Assembly (NCBI GenBank): GCA_033851955.1
Contig: JAWSVK010000004.1
Span: 1-64,000 of the forward strand
DNA: 64,000 bases
DNA from: Profundibacter sp033851955
Lineage (GTDB): Bacteria; Pseudomonadota; Alphaproteobacteria; Rhodobacterales; Rhodobacteraceae
Direction of reading: 5' to 3'
In this document: one piece after another, positions 49,643 through 58,517 of the stretch
Layout: every line of letters begins with the position of its first letter
Numbering within the stretch: position 1 is the first letter of the stretch
Notes under the pieces: generated by a model
What the model was told of the DNA's origin: nothing
Seen by the model: only the letters and a program-made list of their open reading frames with translations
Databases searched by the model: none
Position numbers and translations under genes: made by a program

Positions 49643-51549
49643 CTAGTCTAAGCACTCCATTGCCACGCAAACCACGGCCCAGTTGGATGAAACCATCCTC
49701 ACTTGCTGTCATAGTACCTTCGGTCGCTGTCTTGGCAACGCTGGTGATTTGCGCGTTGTTTGCAGAATGGCTGACCCCATACGACCCCCTGTCGCAAAAC
49801 CTAATTGCCGCGCTTCAGAGCCCATCCTCAGAACATTGGCTTGGCACCGATGATCTAGGTCGGGATGTGTTGTCACGTATGATTTACGGCAGCCGGATAG
49901 CCGTCATTGCTGCCAGCGAGGCAACGGGCCTAGCCGTTTTGATCGGCGTTCCGATAGGCTTGTTCGTTGGCTATCGTGGTGGCTGGTGGGACTGGATCAC
50001 TATGCGTGTGGTCGAGGCCATTGTTTCGATCCCCGGCATCATGGTGGCCATTGTCATCATCGCTATACTGGGCACCGGGCTTCATCGCGCAATGTTCGCG
50101 CTTGGCATACTTTATTCAACTGCCTTCTTGCGGCTTGCCCGATCCATCGTTTTGACAGAACGAGAAGAGATCTATGTTAAATCTGCCCGCGTGGTTGGCG
50201 CTTCTCCAACCCGTATTCTGATCAGGCACATTTTCCTGAACATAGCCCCGCCGTTGATTGTGCAGGTTACTTTAACCGTCGGTGCTGTTCTTCTGGCCGA
50301 AGCCGGCCTTAGCTTCATTGGCATCGGTGTGCAGCCCCCACAGGCAAGCTGGGGAACGATGCTAAACACAGCGGCGGCTTATATGGAATTGAACGCCTTT
50401 CTTGCGATTCCCCCAGGGTTGGCCATCGTGGCGACTGTGCTGGCCGTGAACCTATTGGGTGATGTGTTGCGAGATTCGATCGGGAGAGGCGTACGCATGC
50501 CGCCACCCACCCCGTCCAGAAGCGTGATGCAGGTGCAATCCGCCACTGCGACTCAGATCACGGCACGTGCTGACGATGCGCTCGTGGTCGAAGGATTAGA
50601 GGTTCTGATATCCCCCAAAGGTGGGGCCGAAGTTCCGGTCGTCACTGATATGTCCTTTCGTATTGCCAAGGGTGAAACACTCGGGTTGGTTGGCGAATCC
50701 GGGTCCGGCAAGACTGTGACGGGCCTTGCATTGATGGGGTTGATCGGAGCAGGAGGCCGCATCACAAAGGGCCGCGTCTCTCTGGATGGAGTTAATCTTT
50801 TAGATCAGACGCCCAGACAACTGGAAAAGGCACGCGGTAACGATGTCGCTATGGTATTTCAAGACCCAACCACGAGTCTCAATCCAGCCTTTACCGTGGG
50901 CAATCAGATCGCAGAAGTTCTGCGCGTCAAACAAGGCCTATCTAAACGTGCCGCCTGGGATCGGGCCGTCGAACTGATAGACCGTGTCGGCATCCCTCGT
51001 GCTTCTGAGCGCGCGCGCTCCTATCCGCATGAACTTTCCGGTGGCATGGCTCAAAGAGTTGCTATTGCACGGGCATTGTCTTGTGAGCCAAAATTGTTGA
51101 TCGCGGACGAACCGACAACTGCGCTGGATGTCACCGTGCAACAAGAAATCCTAGATTTGTTCCGCGACCTGCAAGACGATTTTGGCATGGCAATGCTATT
51201 TGTTACCCATGACTTGGCAGTGGCAGCAGACGTTTGCGACCGCATTGCAGTGATGTATTGCGGAGAAATCGTTGAAACAGCGCCTGTCGACGACCTGTTT
51301 GCGACACCCCAACACCCTTATACTTCGGGCCTGCTGTCTGCTATGCCGCACGGCTCTTCGGGTTCGCCACCGTTACCTGTAATTCCCGGTTCTGTGCCGA
51401 TGCCAGGCCATTGGCCAACAGGGTGTAGGTTTTCTGCCCGTTGTCCTCACTCAACGGCGGCTTGCGAACATCCAGTACAGCTGTTGGGTCAAGACAGGAT
51501 GACACGCTGTGTTCATGCCAGTGAAATTTCTCTGGAGGTTGCGCAATGA
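49639..51549 (+). CDS. Fused ABC permease (DppC type) and ATP-binding protein (DppD type)
   Basis: This 636-residue protein joins two normally separate subunits. Residues about 1-290 are a DppC-type permease with the PYDPLSQNL–WLGTDDLGRDVLSRM pattern and coupling loop YVKSARVVGASPTRILIRH. A linker (about 290-312) leads to the ATPase: GESGSGKT at 352-359, LSGGMAQRVAIARAL, LLIADEPTTALD and a C-terminal oligopeptide-transporter extension with RFSARCPHS. No frameshift or stop separates them. It overlaps both neighbours by four bases. Confidence 0.92.
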   Translation: MTSLSTPLPRKPRPSWMKPSSLAVIVPSVAVLATLVICALFAEWLTPYDPLSQNLIAALQSPSSEHWLGTDDLGRDVLSRMIYGSRIAVIAASEATGLAVLIGVPIGLFVGYRGGWWDWITMRVVEAIVSIPGIMVAIVIIAILGTGLHRAMFALGILYSTAFLRLARSIVLTEREEIYVKSARVVGASPTRILIRHIFLNIAPPLIVQVTLTVGAVLLAEAGLSFIGIGVQPPQASWGTMLNTAAAYMELNAFLAIPPGLAIVATVLAVNLLGDVLRDSIGRGVRMPPPTPSRSVMQVQSATATQITARADDALVVEGLEVLISPKGGAEVPVVTDMSFRIAKGETLGLVGESGSGKTVTGLALMGLIGAGGRITKGRVSLDGVNLLDQTPRQLEKARGNDVAMVFQDPTTSLNPAFTVGNQIAEVLRVKQGLSKRAAWDRAVELIDRVGIPRASERARSYPHELSGGMAQRVAIARALSCEPKLLIADEPTTALDVTVQQEILDLFRDLQDDFGMAMLFVTHDLAVAADVCDRIAVMYCGEIVETAPVDDLFATPQHPYTSGLLSAMPHGSSGSPPLPVIPGSVPMPGHWPTGCRFSARCPHSTAACEHPVQLLGQDRMTRCVHASEISLEVAQ

Positions 51550-52565
51550 CCGACCCGTTGCTGAAGATCGAAAACTTAACTGTCACTTACGGGGGCCGTT
51601 CTATTTTGGGTTTGAAGCCCAAAGGATTTAACGCGGTAAAGGGGGTAAACCTGACCATTGCAGCGGGTGAAACTCTTGGGTTAGTGGGGGAATCAGGGTC
51701 TGGAAAATCATCCATCGCCAATACTTTGCTTGGCCTTGTTCCGGCCTCAGCTGGAACCATGCAATTCGACGGCATTGACTTGGTTGGGCTGAAAACCAAT
51801 TACCCTTCAAATGTGCGGCAGAAAATTCAGGCCGTGTTTCAGGACCCCTACTCTTCGCTTAACCCGTCGATGACCGTCGAGCAAATCATCACCGAGCCAC
51901 TTAAGATTCACACCCAGTTGACCCGACCGGAGCGCCAAAAAATCGCCAGCGAATTGTTGCGACTCGTTAATCTTCCTGAAACCCACCTACCTAGGTATCC
52001 AAACGAGTTTTCTGGTGGCCAGCGACAACGGATCGCGATAGCAGCAGCACTTGCTTTGCAGCCGAAACTAATTGTGCTGGACGAACCGGTCAGCGCATTG
52101 GATGTGTCCACGCAGAACCAGATCATCAACCTGCTGTATGAACGACGGGCAGAACTCGGAATTTCCTACCTGCTGATTGCGCATGATTTGGCACTGGTAC
52201 ACCATATTTCCGACCAAATAGCCGTGATGTATCTGGGCCATATTGTCGAAGTAGGCCCCGCAGACCGTGTCTATCACCATCCTGCACATCCCTACACCAA
52301 GGCGCTGCTAGACGCCGTACCCCTGCTGGACCCCGACCTCCAACGCGCCCGACGCGCGCAACGCCGTGCGGCCCCCGTCAGTGACCTGCCCCGCGCGGCG
52401 AAAACCGGATGCCCCTATGCCAATCGTTGCACCTTTGCCATGGATCGCTGTCATCACCAACTCCCGCCTTCGTTTGCCATACAGGGTGGCGGTACGGCAC
52501 AATGCTTCCTTATCGAAGACCATCCTGCAGGCGTTTCGGCCCTATTAAAAGGACCTCACAAATGA
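51546..52565 (+). CDS. ABC transporter ATP-binding protein, DppF type
   Basis: This 339-residue ATPase has Walker A GESGSGKS (48-55), FSGGQRQRIAIAAALAL, Walker B LIVLDEPVSALD and the C-terminal oligopeptide-transporter domain with CPYANRCTFAMDRC, whose Cys may bind a metal. It pairs with the ATPase half of the fused subunit. Its stop overlaps the start of the hydrolase gene by four bases (ATGA). Confidence 0.92.
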   Translation: MTDPLLKIENLTVTYGGRSILGLKPKGFNAVKGVNLTIAAGETLGLVGESGSGKSSIANTLLGLVPASAGTMQFDGIDLVGLKTNYPSNVRQKIQAVFQDPYSSLNPSMTVEQIITEPLKIHTQLTRPERQKIASELLRLVNLPETHLPRYPNEFSGGQRQRIAIAAALALQPKLIVLDEPVSALDVSTQNQIINLLYERRAELGISYLLIAHDLALVHHISDQIAVMYLGHIVEVGPADRVYHHPAHPYTKALLDAVPLLDPDLQRARRAQRRAAPVSDLPRAAKTGCPYANRCTFAMDRCHHQLPPSFAIQGGGTAQCFLIEDHPAGVSALLKGPHK

Positions 52566-53509
52566 ATATGCCTTGGAGTGCAAGCTGTGACACCCATCCG
52601 TCTGCGGTCACCCACATTTCAATTCCCGACGGAAAAAATCGCGATCTGTCGCTGACGGTACGCTATCCCAGCGATGGTAAAGCCAAAGCCATCGTCGTTT
52701 TCTGCCACGGCCTTGGGTCTAGCGGGGCAGCCTATGGCGGTTTGACACAGGCTTGGGTGAAACAAGGCTATCTGGTTATCCACCCAACATTTGCAGACAG
52801 TATTTTCGAGGTGGCCCGCGCAAACCCTGACCTTGGCCTTGATCCAGCAGATGAGGGTTTGACGCTATGGGCCAAAAATCATCCAGAAGCCCGAAAGAAA
52901 ATGTTTCAGATTTTGCATGATCCCGACCATTGGGTGGACAGAATAAGAATTGTGCAGCAGGTGTTAGACAACATTCCCGACATAGTTTCAGCGACCGGAA
53001 CACCGGCCCATGACTTGCCGAAGGTGATCGCCGGGCATTCGTTTGGAGCATATACAGCACAGCTTTTGGCTGGGGCCGTTGTTCATTTTCCTGATGGAGA
53101 GAGAACGTATCGCGACGACCGCTTTTCCGCCGCGCTTGTTCTAAGCGGCCAAGGGCGCGATCAGCAGGGGTTGCGCGACGGGTCGTGGAAACAGATGACT
53201 GGGCCTGTCTTGACCGTAACCGGTCAAAAGGATGGTGGCGCCAAGGGGCAAGACTGGCGATGGAAATGCGAACCCTACGAATTGGCCCCACCGGGTGGCA
53301 AGGTTTTGGCTGTTCTAAACGACGCCAACCATTACCTTGGCGGAATGACCCCCGAAGGGGACACCGTGCCCTATCAGTTCGAAGCCCTGTCATTGGTGAC
53401 CACGGCTTTTTTGGAGGCCTATATCGGCCAACGCCAAAGCGCGCAAAACTGGTTGAGCCTGGTCGAAAACCGTATTGAGAATTGCCCGGTCATTTTTCGT
53501 CAAAAATAG
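52562..53509 (+). CDS. Alpha/beta-hydrolase co-transcribed with ABC importer
   Basis: This 315-residue alpha/beta-hydrolase has an oxyanion segment VVFCHGLGSSGAAYGG and the nucleophile elbow GHSFG (Ser160), and a candidate His in LNDANHYLGGM. It resembles platelet-activating-factor acetylhydrolase or dienelactone-hydrolase-like enzymes and has no signal peptide, so it may hydrolyse what the importer brings in. The ORF is open from 52409, but ATG 52562 is coupled to dppF and has AAAGGA upstream. It is convergent with the LysR gene. Confidence 0.87.
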   Translation: MNMPWSASCDTHPSAVTHISIPDGKNRDLSLTVRYPSDGKAKAIVVFCHGLGSSGAAYGGLTQAWVKQGYLVIHPTFADSIFEVARANPDLGLDPADEGLTLWAKNHPEARKKMFQILHDPDHWVDRIRIVQQVLDNIPDIVSATGTPAHDLPKVIAGHSFGAYTAQLLAGAVVHFPDGERTYRDDRFSAALVLSGQGRDQQGLRDGSWKQMTGPVLTVTGQKDGGAKGQDWRWKCEPYELAPPGGKVLAVLNDANHYLGGMTPEGDTVPYQFEALSLVTTAFLEAYIGQRQSAQNWLSLVENRIENCPVIFRQK

Positions 53510-53518
53510 AGGACAGCT

Positions 53519-54463
53519 TCAGGTTTCGATACGACTGGACGCTGAAATCAATGCTGCCCGAAACGCCTGAAGCCCGACAACGTGTTCATGCTCGACCAAG
53601 GTGAGGAAACCGATTTCAACTGGTGGAAGACGCAGGAAGCTGGTGTTCAATGCCACGATCTGCTTGTTGGCAATCGGGGCGGCAAGAACCAGTCGGGGCA
53701 GGACTGCCAATACGGGCATTTCATGTGCTATGCTTACCAAACCGTATGGATCAGCCGCAACCTCTACTGCAATTTTGGGTTCGGATAACCCATTGGTTCG
53801 AAAAGCAGAAGTTAAGCCGGCACGATTTTTTGAATCTTCAGGCGGAAGTGCCCAGGTTGCTTGTTCCAGATCCTTAGGCGTCAATGATGAGCGACTGGCA
53901 AGTGGGTGGTCGGTCGAGCAAACGACGACCAAATCAGTTTCGAAAAGATGATCGTGGCGCAGGCTATTCTTCATTTCTGGAGGCACAACTTCCCAGTCGA
54001 TGCGGCCAACATAACAATTGGTTTCACCGTCCCAGAGTGCACGTGTCATGTCAGTCTCTAACCCTGTCCGCACTGCATATCTTACGGGCGTGTCACTATT
54101 GGTTGCGAGGTGTAGCGCCGAAGGGATCACATTGAACATCATTGCCGGGTTGGTCCCGATGCGTATTACGGGTGCCTCTTTTTCGTCCAGTTCTGCCGCT
54201 AACGTATGGAACGCTGCAAGGCCTGATCTGGCCCGTTGAAGTGCGAACCGCCCCATTTGGGTTAGCTCTACGCCACGGACAGATCGGTCCACCAAAGTAG
54301 CCCCAAATGCGAACTCTAGGTCTTTGAGCATTTGAGAAACGGCCGGTTGCGTCAAGCTAAGCTGTTCGGCAACGGCCCGAAGAGATCGATATTCCAGGAT
54401 CAACTCAAGCAATCGTAGATGCCGCAAACGAAGCCGGTCGAGATGCTGAGGGGAATGAGGCAT
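53519..54463 (-). CDS. LysR-family transcriptional regulator
   Basis: This 314-residue regulator has an N-terminal winged HTH with LRHLRLLELILEYRSLRAVAEQLSLTQPAVSQMLKDLE and a LysR substrate-binding C-terminal domain. It is divergent from the CoA-transferase gene and ends beside the ABC operon. It may control both, the first through the intergenic palindromes at 54471-54535 and the second through the T-N11-A site at 47052-47076. The effector is unknown. Confidence 0.9.
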   Translation of the reverse strand: MPHSPQHLDRLRLRHLRLLELILEYRSLRAVAEQLSLTQPAVSQMLKDLEFAFGATLVDRSVRGVELTQMGRFALQRARSGLAAFHTLAAELDEKEAPVIRIGTNPAMMFNVIPSALHLATNSDTPVRYAVRTGLETDMTRALWDGETNCYVGRIDWEVVPPEMKNSLRHDHLFETDLVVVCSTDHPLASRSSLTPKDLEQATWALPPEDSKNRAGLTSAFRTNGLSEPKIAVEVAADPYGLVSIAHEMPVLAVLPRLVLAAPIANKQIVALNTSFLRLPPVEIGFLTLVEHEHVVGLQAFRAALISASSRIET

Positions 54464-54470
54464 TAGTAAA

Positions 54471-54535
54471 TCCTATCACGCTGCAGGTTTTTTGTATTTT
54501 TTTTATTGCGTGCAGCAGCGTATGGCAAGATAGGA
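54471..54535. promoter_or_regulatory. Nested inverted repeats in LysR–CoA-transferase intergenic region
   Basis: TCCTATC (54471-54477) is mirrored by GATAGGA (54529-54535), and GCTGCA (54480-54485) by TGCAGC (54511-54516), with a T-rich stretch between. Their placement in the divergent promoter region suggests binding sites for the LysR protein or a DNA-bending architecture; no LysR-type T-N11-A box matching 47052-47076 is obvious. Confidence 0.35.
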
Positions 54536-54577
54536 AAGAAATTTTCTTTCCGTTTCACCTTGAGGCAGGAAGGCGCG

Positions 54578-55837
54578 ATGAACAGCACTTTTGGAACTAG
54601 TCGTGATGAGAAAACATTGAGCAACAACACTCTTGGATTTCAACCCTTGGCAGGGATGCGCGTCGTCGACCTTAGTCAGGTTTTAGCTGGACCATTTGCG
54701 ACCTATCAGCTTTCTCTATTTGGGGCAGAGGTTCTAAAAATTGAGAAGCCCGGCGAAGGGGATTGGACACGTAACGGTGGACCAGATCAGGCGCTGAGCG
54801 ACATGGGCATGGGGTTAAACTTTCTTGCGCATAACGCCGCCAAAAAATCGGTGACGTTGGATTTGAAGGCTCCAGAAGGGCTGGCGGCCCTGAAACGATT
54901 GATCGCCACTGCCGATATCTTTGTCGAAAACTTTAAGCCGGGTGTGGCAGACCGCTTGGGGCTGGGTTTTGATGCAGTGCGTGCGCTGCGTTCGGACATC
55001 GTTTACTGTTCAATTTCGGCATATGGGCAGGACGGCCCGCTTCGGTCTCGCCCAGCTTATGATCACGTCATTCAGGGCATGTGCGGCATTATGATGACGA
55101 CAGGTCAAAACGGCGATGGCCCAACCAAAGTGGGTGCGCCTTTCGTTGATTATGCCACAGGCATGAACGCAGCGATGGCAATCATGGCCGGTGTGACCGA
55201 AGTACGGCGCACTGGACGCGCCGTACAGTTGGATGTTGCGATGTTGGATACTGCCCTGATGTTAATGGCCTCTTTGGTCACCCAGCATCTGACGTCAGGT
55301 TGGGAACCCAAGCAAAATGGAAACGAAGCTTGGAGCCAAAGCCCATCGTCCGGGGCATTTCAAACCCTTGACGGTGTGCTCATGTTGGCCGCCAACAACG
55401 ACGGCCAATTCAAAAAACTCTGCATTGCGGTCGAACGCACTGACATTTTGATGGATGTACGTTGGTCGACATCTGTGGCCCGAAGCCGTACTTCGATGGA
55501 GCTTCGCGAAGAACTGGTCGGCCTGTTCATGACACGCTCCGCAGCAGAATGGGAAGACATTCTAGCGGCCGCAGATGTACCTGCAGCCCGTGTTCGCAGT
55601 CTTGACGAAGTCGTTCAAGAAGACCAATTCTCGGCCCGAGACCTGGTTTCGGAAATGAAGATTCAGGGTCACGATAAGCCTGTACACGTACCCAACTTAC
55701 CATTCAAAGCGAACGGATCCAGCCTGCATCCTGTCAGCGCCCCTTCTCTGCTGGGATCAGACACTGAGAGCGTCCTGCGCGCCGTCGGGATAACTGCAGA
55801 GGAAATTGCTGAAATGCGCGCTAACGGAATAATTTGA
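54578..55837 (+). CDS. CaiB/BaiF-family (class III) CoA-transferase
   Basis: This 419-residue enzyme moves CoA between carboxylic acids. It starts with PLAGMRVVDLSQVLAGPFATYQLSLFGAEVLKIEKP, has FKPGVADRLGLGF, and the nucleophile Asp162 in SRPAYDHVIQGM, with the typical C-terminal LLGSDTESVL. ATG 54578 has AGGAAGG upstream; the ORF is open from 54506. Formyl-CoA, carnitine and bile-acid transferases share this fold, so the substrate is open. It heads the run to the carboxylesterase, SDR and ligase genes. Confidence 0.9.
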   Translation: MNSTFGTSRDEKTLSNNTLGFQPLAGMRVVDLSQVLAGPFATYQLSLFGAEVLKIEKPGEGDWTRNGGPDQALSDMGMGLNFLAHNAAKKSVTLDLKAPEGLAALKRLIATADIFVENFKPGVADRLGLGFDAVRALRSDIVYCSISAYGQDGPLRSRPAYDHVIQGMCGIMMTTGQNGDGPTKVGAPFVDYATGMNAAMAIMAGVTEVRRTGRAVQLDVAMLDTALMLMASLVTQHLTSGWEPKQNGNEAWSQSPSSGAFQTLDGVLMLAANNDGQFKKLCIAVERTDILMDVRWSTSVARSRTSMELREELVGLFMTRSAAEWEDILAAADVPAARVRSLDEVVQEDQFSARDLVSEMKIQGHDKPVHVPNLPFKANGSSLHPVSAPSLLGSDTESVLRAVGITAEEIAEMRANGII

Positions 55838-55916
55838 TCAAATAGATCTTTATTGAGATGCGCAGAACCTTGGTGGCTTTGCCATGTGCATCAAATGCAA
55901 AATGGAGGACCCGATC

Positions 55917-57506
55917 ATGACAGCAAATGGCCAGAAAAGCGGACAAGAAAATTCAGCGCCTATCGCAAAATTTCCAGCGGGTGCAGTTCAAGGCTTGAAT
56001 GAGGATGGGTTGAATATCTATCTCGGTCTACCATATGCACTTGCGCCTACGGGAAACCGCCGATGGCGACCTCCTGTAACGATGCCTGACTGGGAAGACA
56101 CGCGCGATGGCACTCGGTTTGGGCCTGCATGCCCTCAACCATTCCGACGTCAAGGAAGCGTCTACGAATGCGACATCCCAGTAAAAGATGAGGATTGTTT
56201 GAATCTGAACGTTTGGGCGCCAGAGGATGCAAAGGACCTACCGGTTTTTGTCTGGATTCATGGCGGTAATTTGCTACGCGGTGCAGGCAGCGAAGCGCTG
56301 ACCAACGGCGCGGCCCTCGCAAGCCGCGGCCAGATAGTTGTGACTATCAACTACCGTCTGAATATTTTAGGATACTTGTCCCACCCTGAACTGGACAACG
56401 AAAGCTCGGACAATGTGTCGGGCAACTACGGTCTGTTGGATCAAATCGCGGCACTGGAATGGGTTAAACGCAATATCGCAGCAGTGGGCGGCAATCCCGA
56501 GAATATAACGGTTGCTGGTGAATCGGCCGGAGCACTGAGCGTGTACTACCTTCTCTGTGCACCGGCGGCAAAAGGGCTTTTTAACCGCGCGATTGCACAG
56601 AGCGGCCATATTTGTTCCGCCCAGGCCTTAAAGAAAGAACAATACGGTATGGGCACCGGTCATGCCACGGGTCAATCCATTCTGGCAGCGCTTGGCTGCA
56701 ACAGTATTGCCGAACTGAGAGAATGGGACGCACAAGAATTAGCGCTTGCCGCGGATAAGGCGGGTTTCGCGGCTCAGGGGGTTGTGGATGGGGTCGTCCT
56801 GCCCGACCAACCCTTAAAAATGTTCGAAACTGGGCAAACGGCACAAGTGCCACTGATCACAGGGTTCAACAGTGGAGAAATCCTGACGCTTGAATTTTTC
56901 ATGCCGCAACTACCAGACACGGCCGCTGAATACGAAACGATGATCCGCGCCCGTTACGGAGACCTCTCTGATCGGTTCCTTGCACGGTATCCATCAAGTG
57001 ATATTAAAAGCAGCACAGAAGCCGCGGTTGGTGAGGCCCTGTTTGGCTGGACCGCGCTAAGCGCCGCCAAAGCGCAGGTCAAAGCAGGGTTGCCAGCTTA
57101 TGTGTACTACTTTGATCATGGGTATCCGGAAGCGGACGAGCGTGGCCTGCATGGGTTTCATGCGAGCGAACTGGCCTATTTGTTTGATACTATGGCAGCG
57201 GCGCCACCGGCTTGGCCCAAGGCCCCAAACAACGCACAAGAATCTGAATTCACACGTGTTTTTGGAGATTACTGGACTGCGTTCACACACAACGGAACCC
57301 CAGAGGCTAAGGGCGCGCCGGGTTGGCCGGATTACAGCGAAGGCGGCGCAATCCTACATTTTTCCGATACGACCGAAGTGAGATATGACCTATTTCCCGA
57401 CATGTATGCCCTTATCGAGGACGATTTCATTCGCCGTCGAAAGGCAGGAGATCGACCATGGAGTTGGAACGCAGGTGTCGGCGCTCCGTTGCCCGCCGGC
57501 GGTTGA
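55917..57506 (+). CDS. Type-B carboxylesterase
   Basis: This 529-residue esterase of the cholinesterase-like family has EDCLNLNVWAP, the oxyanion loop VWIHGGNLLRGAG, the nucleophile Ser203 in GESAGA, a candidate acid in GFNSGEIL and His in GFHASELAYLF. No signal peptide is visible, so it is probably cytoplasmic. It releases an acid and an alcohol from an ester, which fits the CoA-activating genes beside it. ATG 55917 has GGAGG upstream. Confidence 0.9.
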   Translation: MTANGQKSGQENSAPIAKFPAGAVQGLNEDGLNIYLGLPYALAPTGNRRWRPPVTMPDWEDTRDGTRFGPACPQPFRRQGSVYECDIPVKDEDCLNLNVWAPEDAKDLPVFVWIHGGNLLRGAGSEALTNGAALASRGQIVVTINYRLNILGYLSHPELDNESSDNVSGNYGLLDQIAALEWVKRNIAAVGGNPENITVAGESAGALSVYYLLCAPAAKGLFNRAIAQSGHICSAQALKKEQYGMGTGHATGQSILAALGCNSIAELREWDAQELALAADKAGFAAQGVVDGVVLPDQPLKMFETGQTAQVPLITGFNSGEILTLEFFMPQLPDTAAEYETMIRARYGDLSDRFLARYPSSDIKSSTEAAVGEALFGWTALSAAKAQVKAGLPAYVYYFDHGYPEADERGLHGFHASELAYLFDTMAAAPPAWPKAPNNAQESEFTRVFGDYWTAFTHNGTPEAKGAPGWPDYSEGGAILHFSDTTEVRYDLFPDMYALIEDDFIRRRKAGDRPWSWNAGVGAPLPAGG

Positions 57507-57589
57507 ACAACCTACCGGAATCCAACACCACAACAGCAAACAGTTTTTCGGGTTTCACTCAGAACTGTAGAAAAAAGTTAAGGAAGAAA

Positions 57590-58480
57590 ATGATAGATTT
57601 GACAGGACGCGTGACCATAGTGACAGGTGCGGGCGGCGGTTTAGGGCGCGAACATGCGCTGCTATTGGCGGCGCGCGGCGCGCGGGTCGTGGTGAACGAT
57701 CTAAACATTGAACAGGCGCAGTGTGTGGCAGACGAGATCAAAGCTGCGGGCGGTGAGGCGCTGGCTATCGCAGCGTCGGTATCAGATTTTGATACTGTCG
57801 AGCAAATGGTCGCTCAGGTGATTGAAACTTGGGGCCAGGTCGATTGTCTGGTGAACAATGCGGGCATCTTGCGCGATAAATCTTTTGCCAAGATGACACT
57901 GTCCGATTTCCGGTTGGTATTGGATGTTCACCTGATGGGCGCAGTTCATTGCTGCAAAGCAGTCTGGCCGCATATGCAAGCCAAGGGATTTGGACGGATT
58001 GTGATGACGACCTCTTCTTCGGGGCTTTATGGAAATTTCGGGCAGTCAAATTACGGAGCCGCAAAGATGGCGCTGGTTGGGCTGATGCAAACTCTTGCAC
58101 TAGAAGGCGCACGCAATAACATTCGTGTCAATTGTATTGCCCCCTCGGCAGCCACCCAGATGCTTGAAGGCCTCTTGCCGCAAGCGGAGCTGGATCTATT
58201 GCAAGCTTCGCGTGTTAGCCCTGGCATTCTGACTTTACTAAACGAAAATTCGCCAACCCGTACAATCCTTTGTGCAGGGGCCGGAGCGTTTGCCACCGCT
58301 AATATCACTTTGACGTCAGGGACTTTTGTTGAAACTGGGTCTGGCGCACCCGAAGCCATTCTTGAACGCTGGGAAAGTATAGTAAATCGCCAAGAAGAAT
58401 GTGTGCCAGAGTCTGGGGCCGCCCAAGGTCGACAGGAACTGGCTCATGCTGGATATGCCCGCACCGAGTTGGGTAACTGA
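57590..58480 (+). CDS. SDR, probable 3-hydroxyacyl-CoA dehydrogenase type
   Basis: This 296-residue classical SDR has TGAGGGLG (about 12-19), NNAG, the catalytic Ser in TTSSSGLYGN and Tyr-x3-Lys in YGAAKMAL. It resembles the (3R)-hydroxyacyl-CoA dehydrogenase unit of peroxisomal multifunctional enzyme 2. Beside a ligase–hydratase protein it would oxidise the hydrated CoA ester. ATG 57590 with AAGGAAG upstream is preferred over the long ORF from 57458, which overlaps the esterase. Confidence 0.88.
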   Translation: MIDLTGRVTIVTGAGGGLGREHALLLAARGARVVVNDLNIEQAQCVADEIKAAGGEALAIAASVSDFDTVEQMVAQVIETWGQVDCLVNNAGILRDKSFAKMTLSDFRLVLDVHLMGAVHCCKAVWPHMQAKGFGRIVMTTSSSGLYGNFGQSNYGAAKMALVGLMQTLALEGARNNIRVNCIAPSAATQMLEGLLPQAELDLLQASRVSPGILTLLNENSPTRTILCAGAGAFATANITLTSGTFVETGSGAPEAILERWESIVNRQEECVPESGAAQGRQELAHAGYARTELGN

Positions 58481-58517
58481 AGATGGGGTCTCTGATCGCT
58501 AAAACGCGGACCAACAC

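Noticed and set aside
57458..57589. N-terminal extension of the SDR
   Set aside because: The extra residues overlap the esterase gene and are Arg-rich without homology; ATG 57590 has a proper ribosome-binding site.
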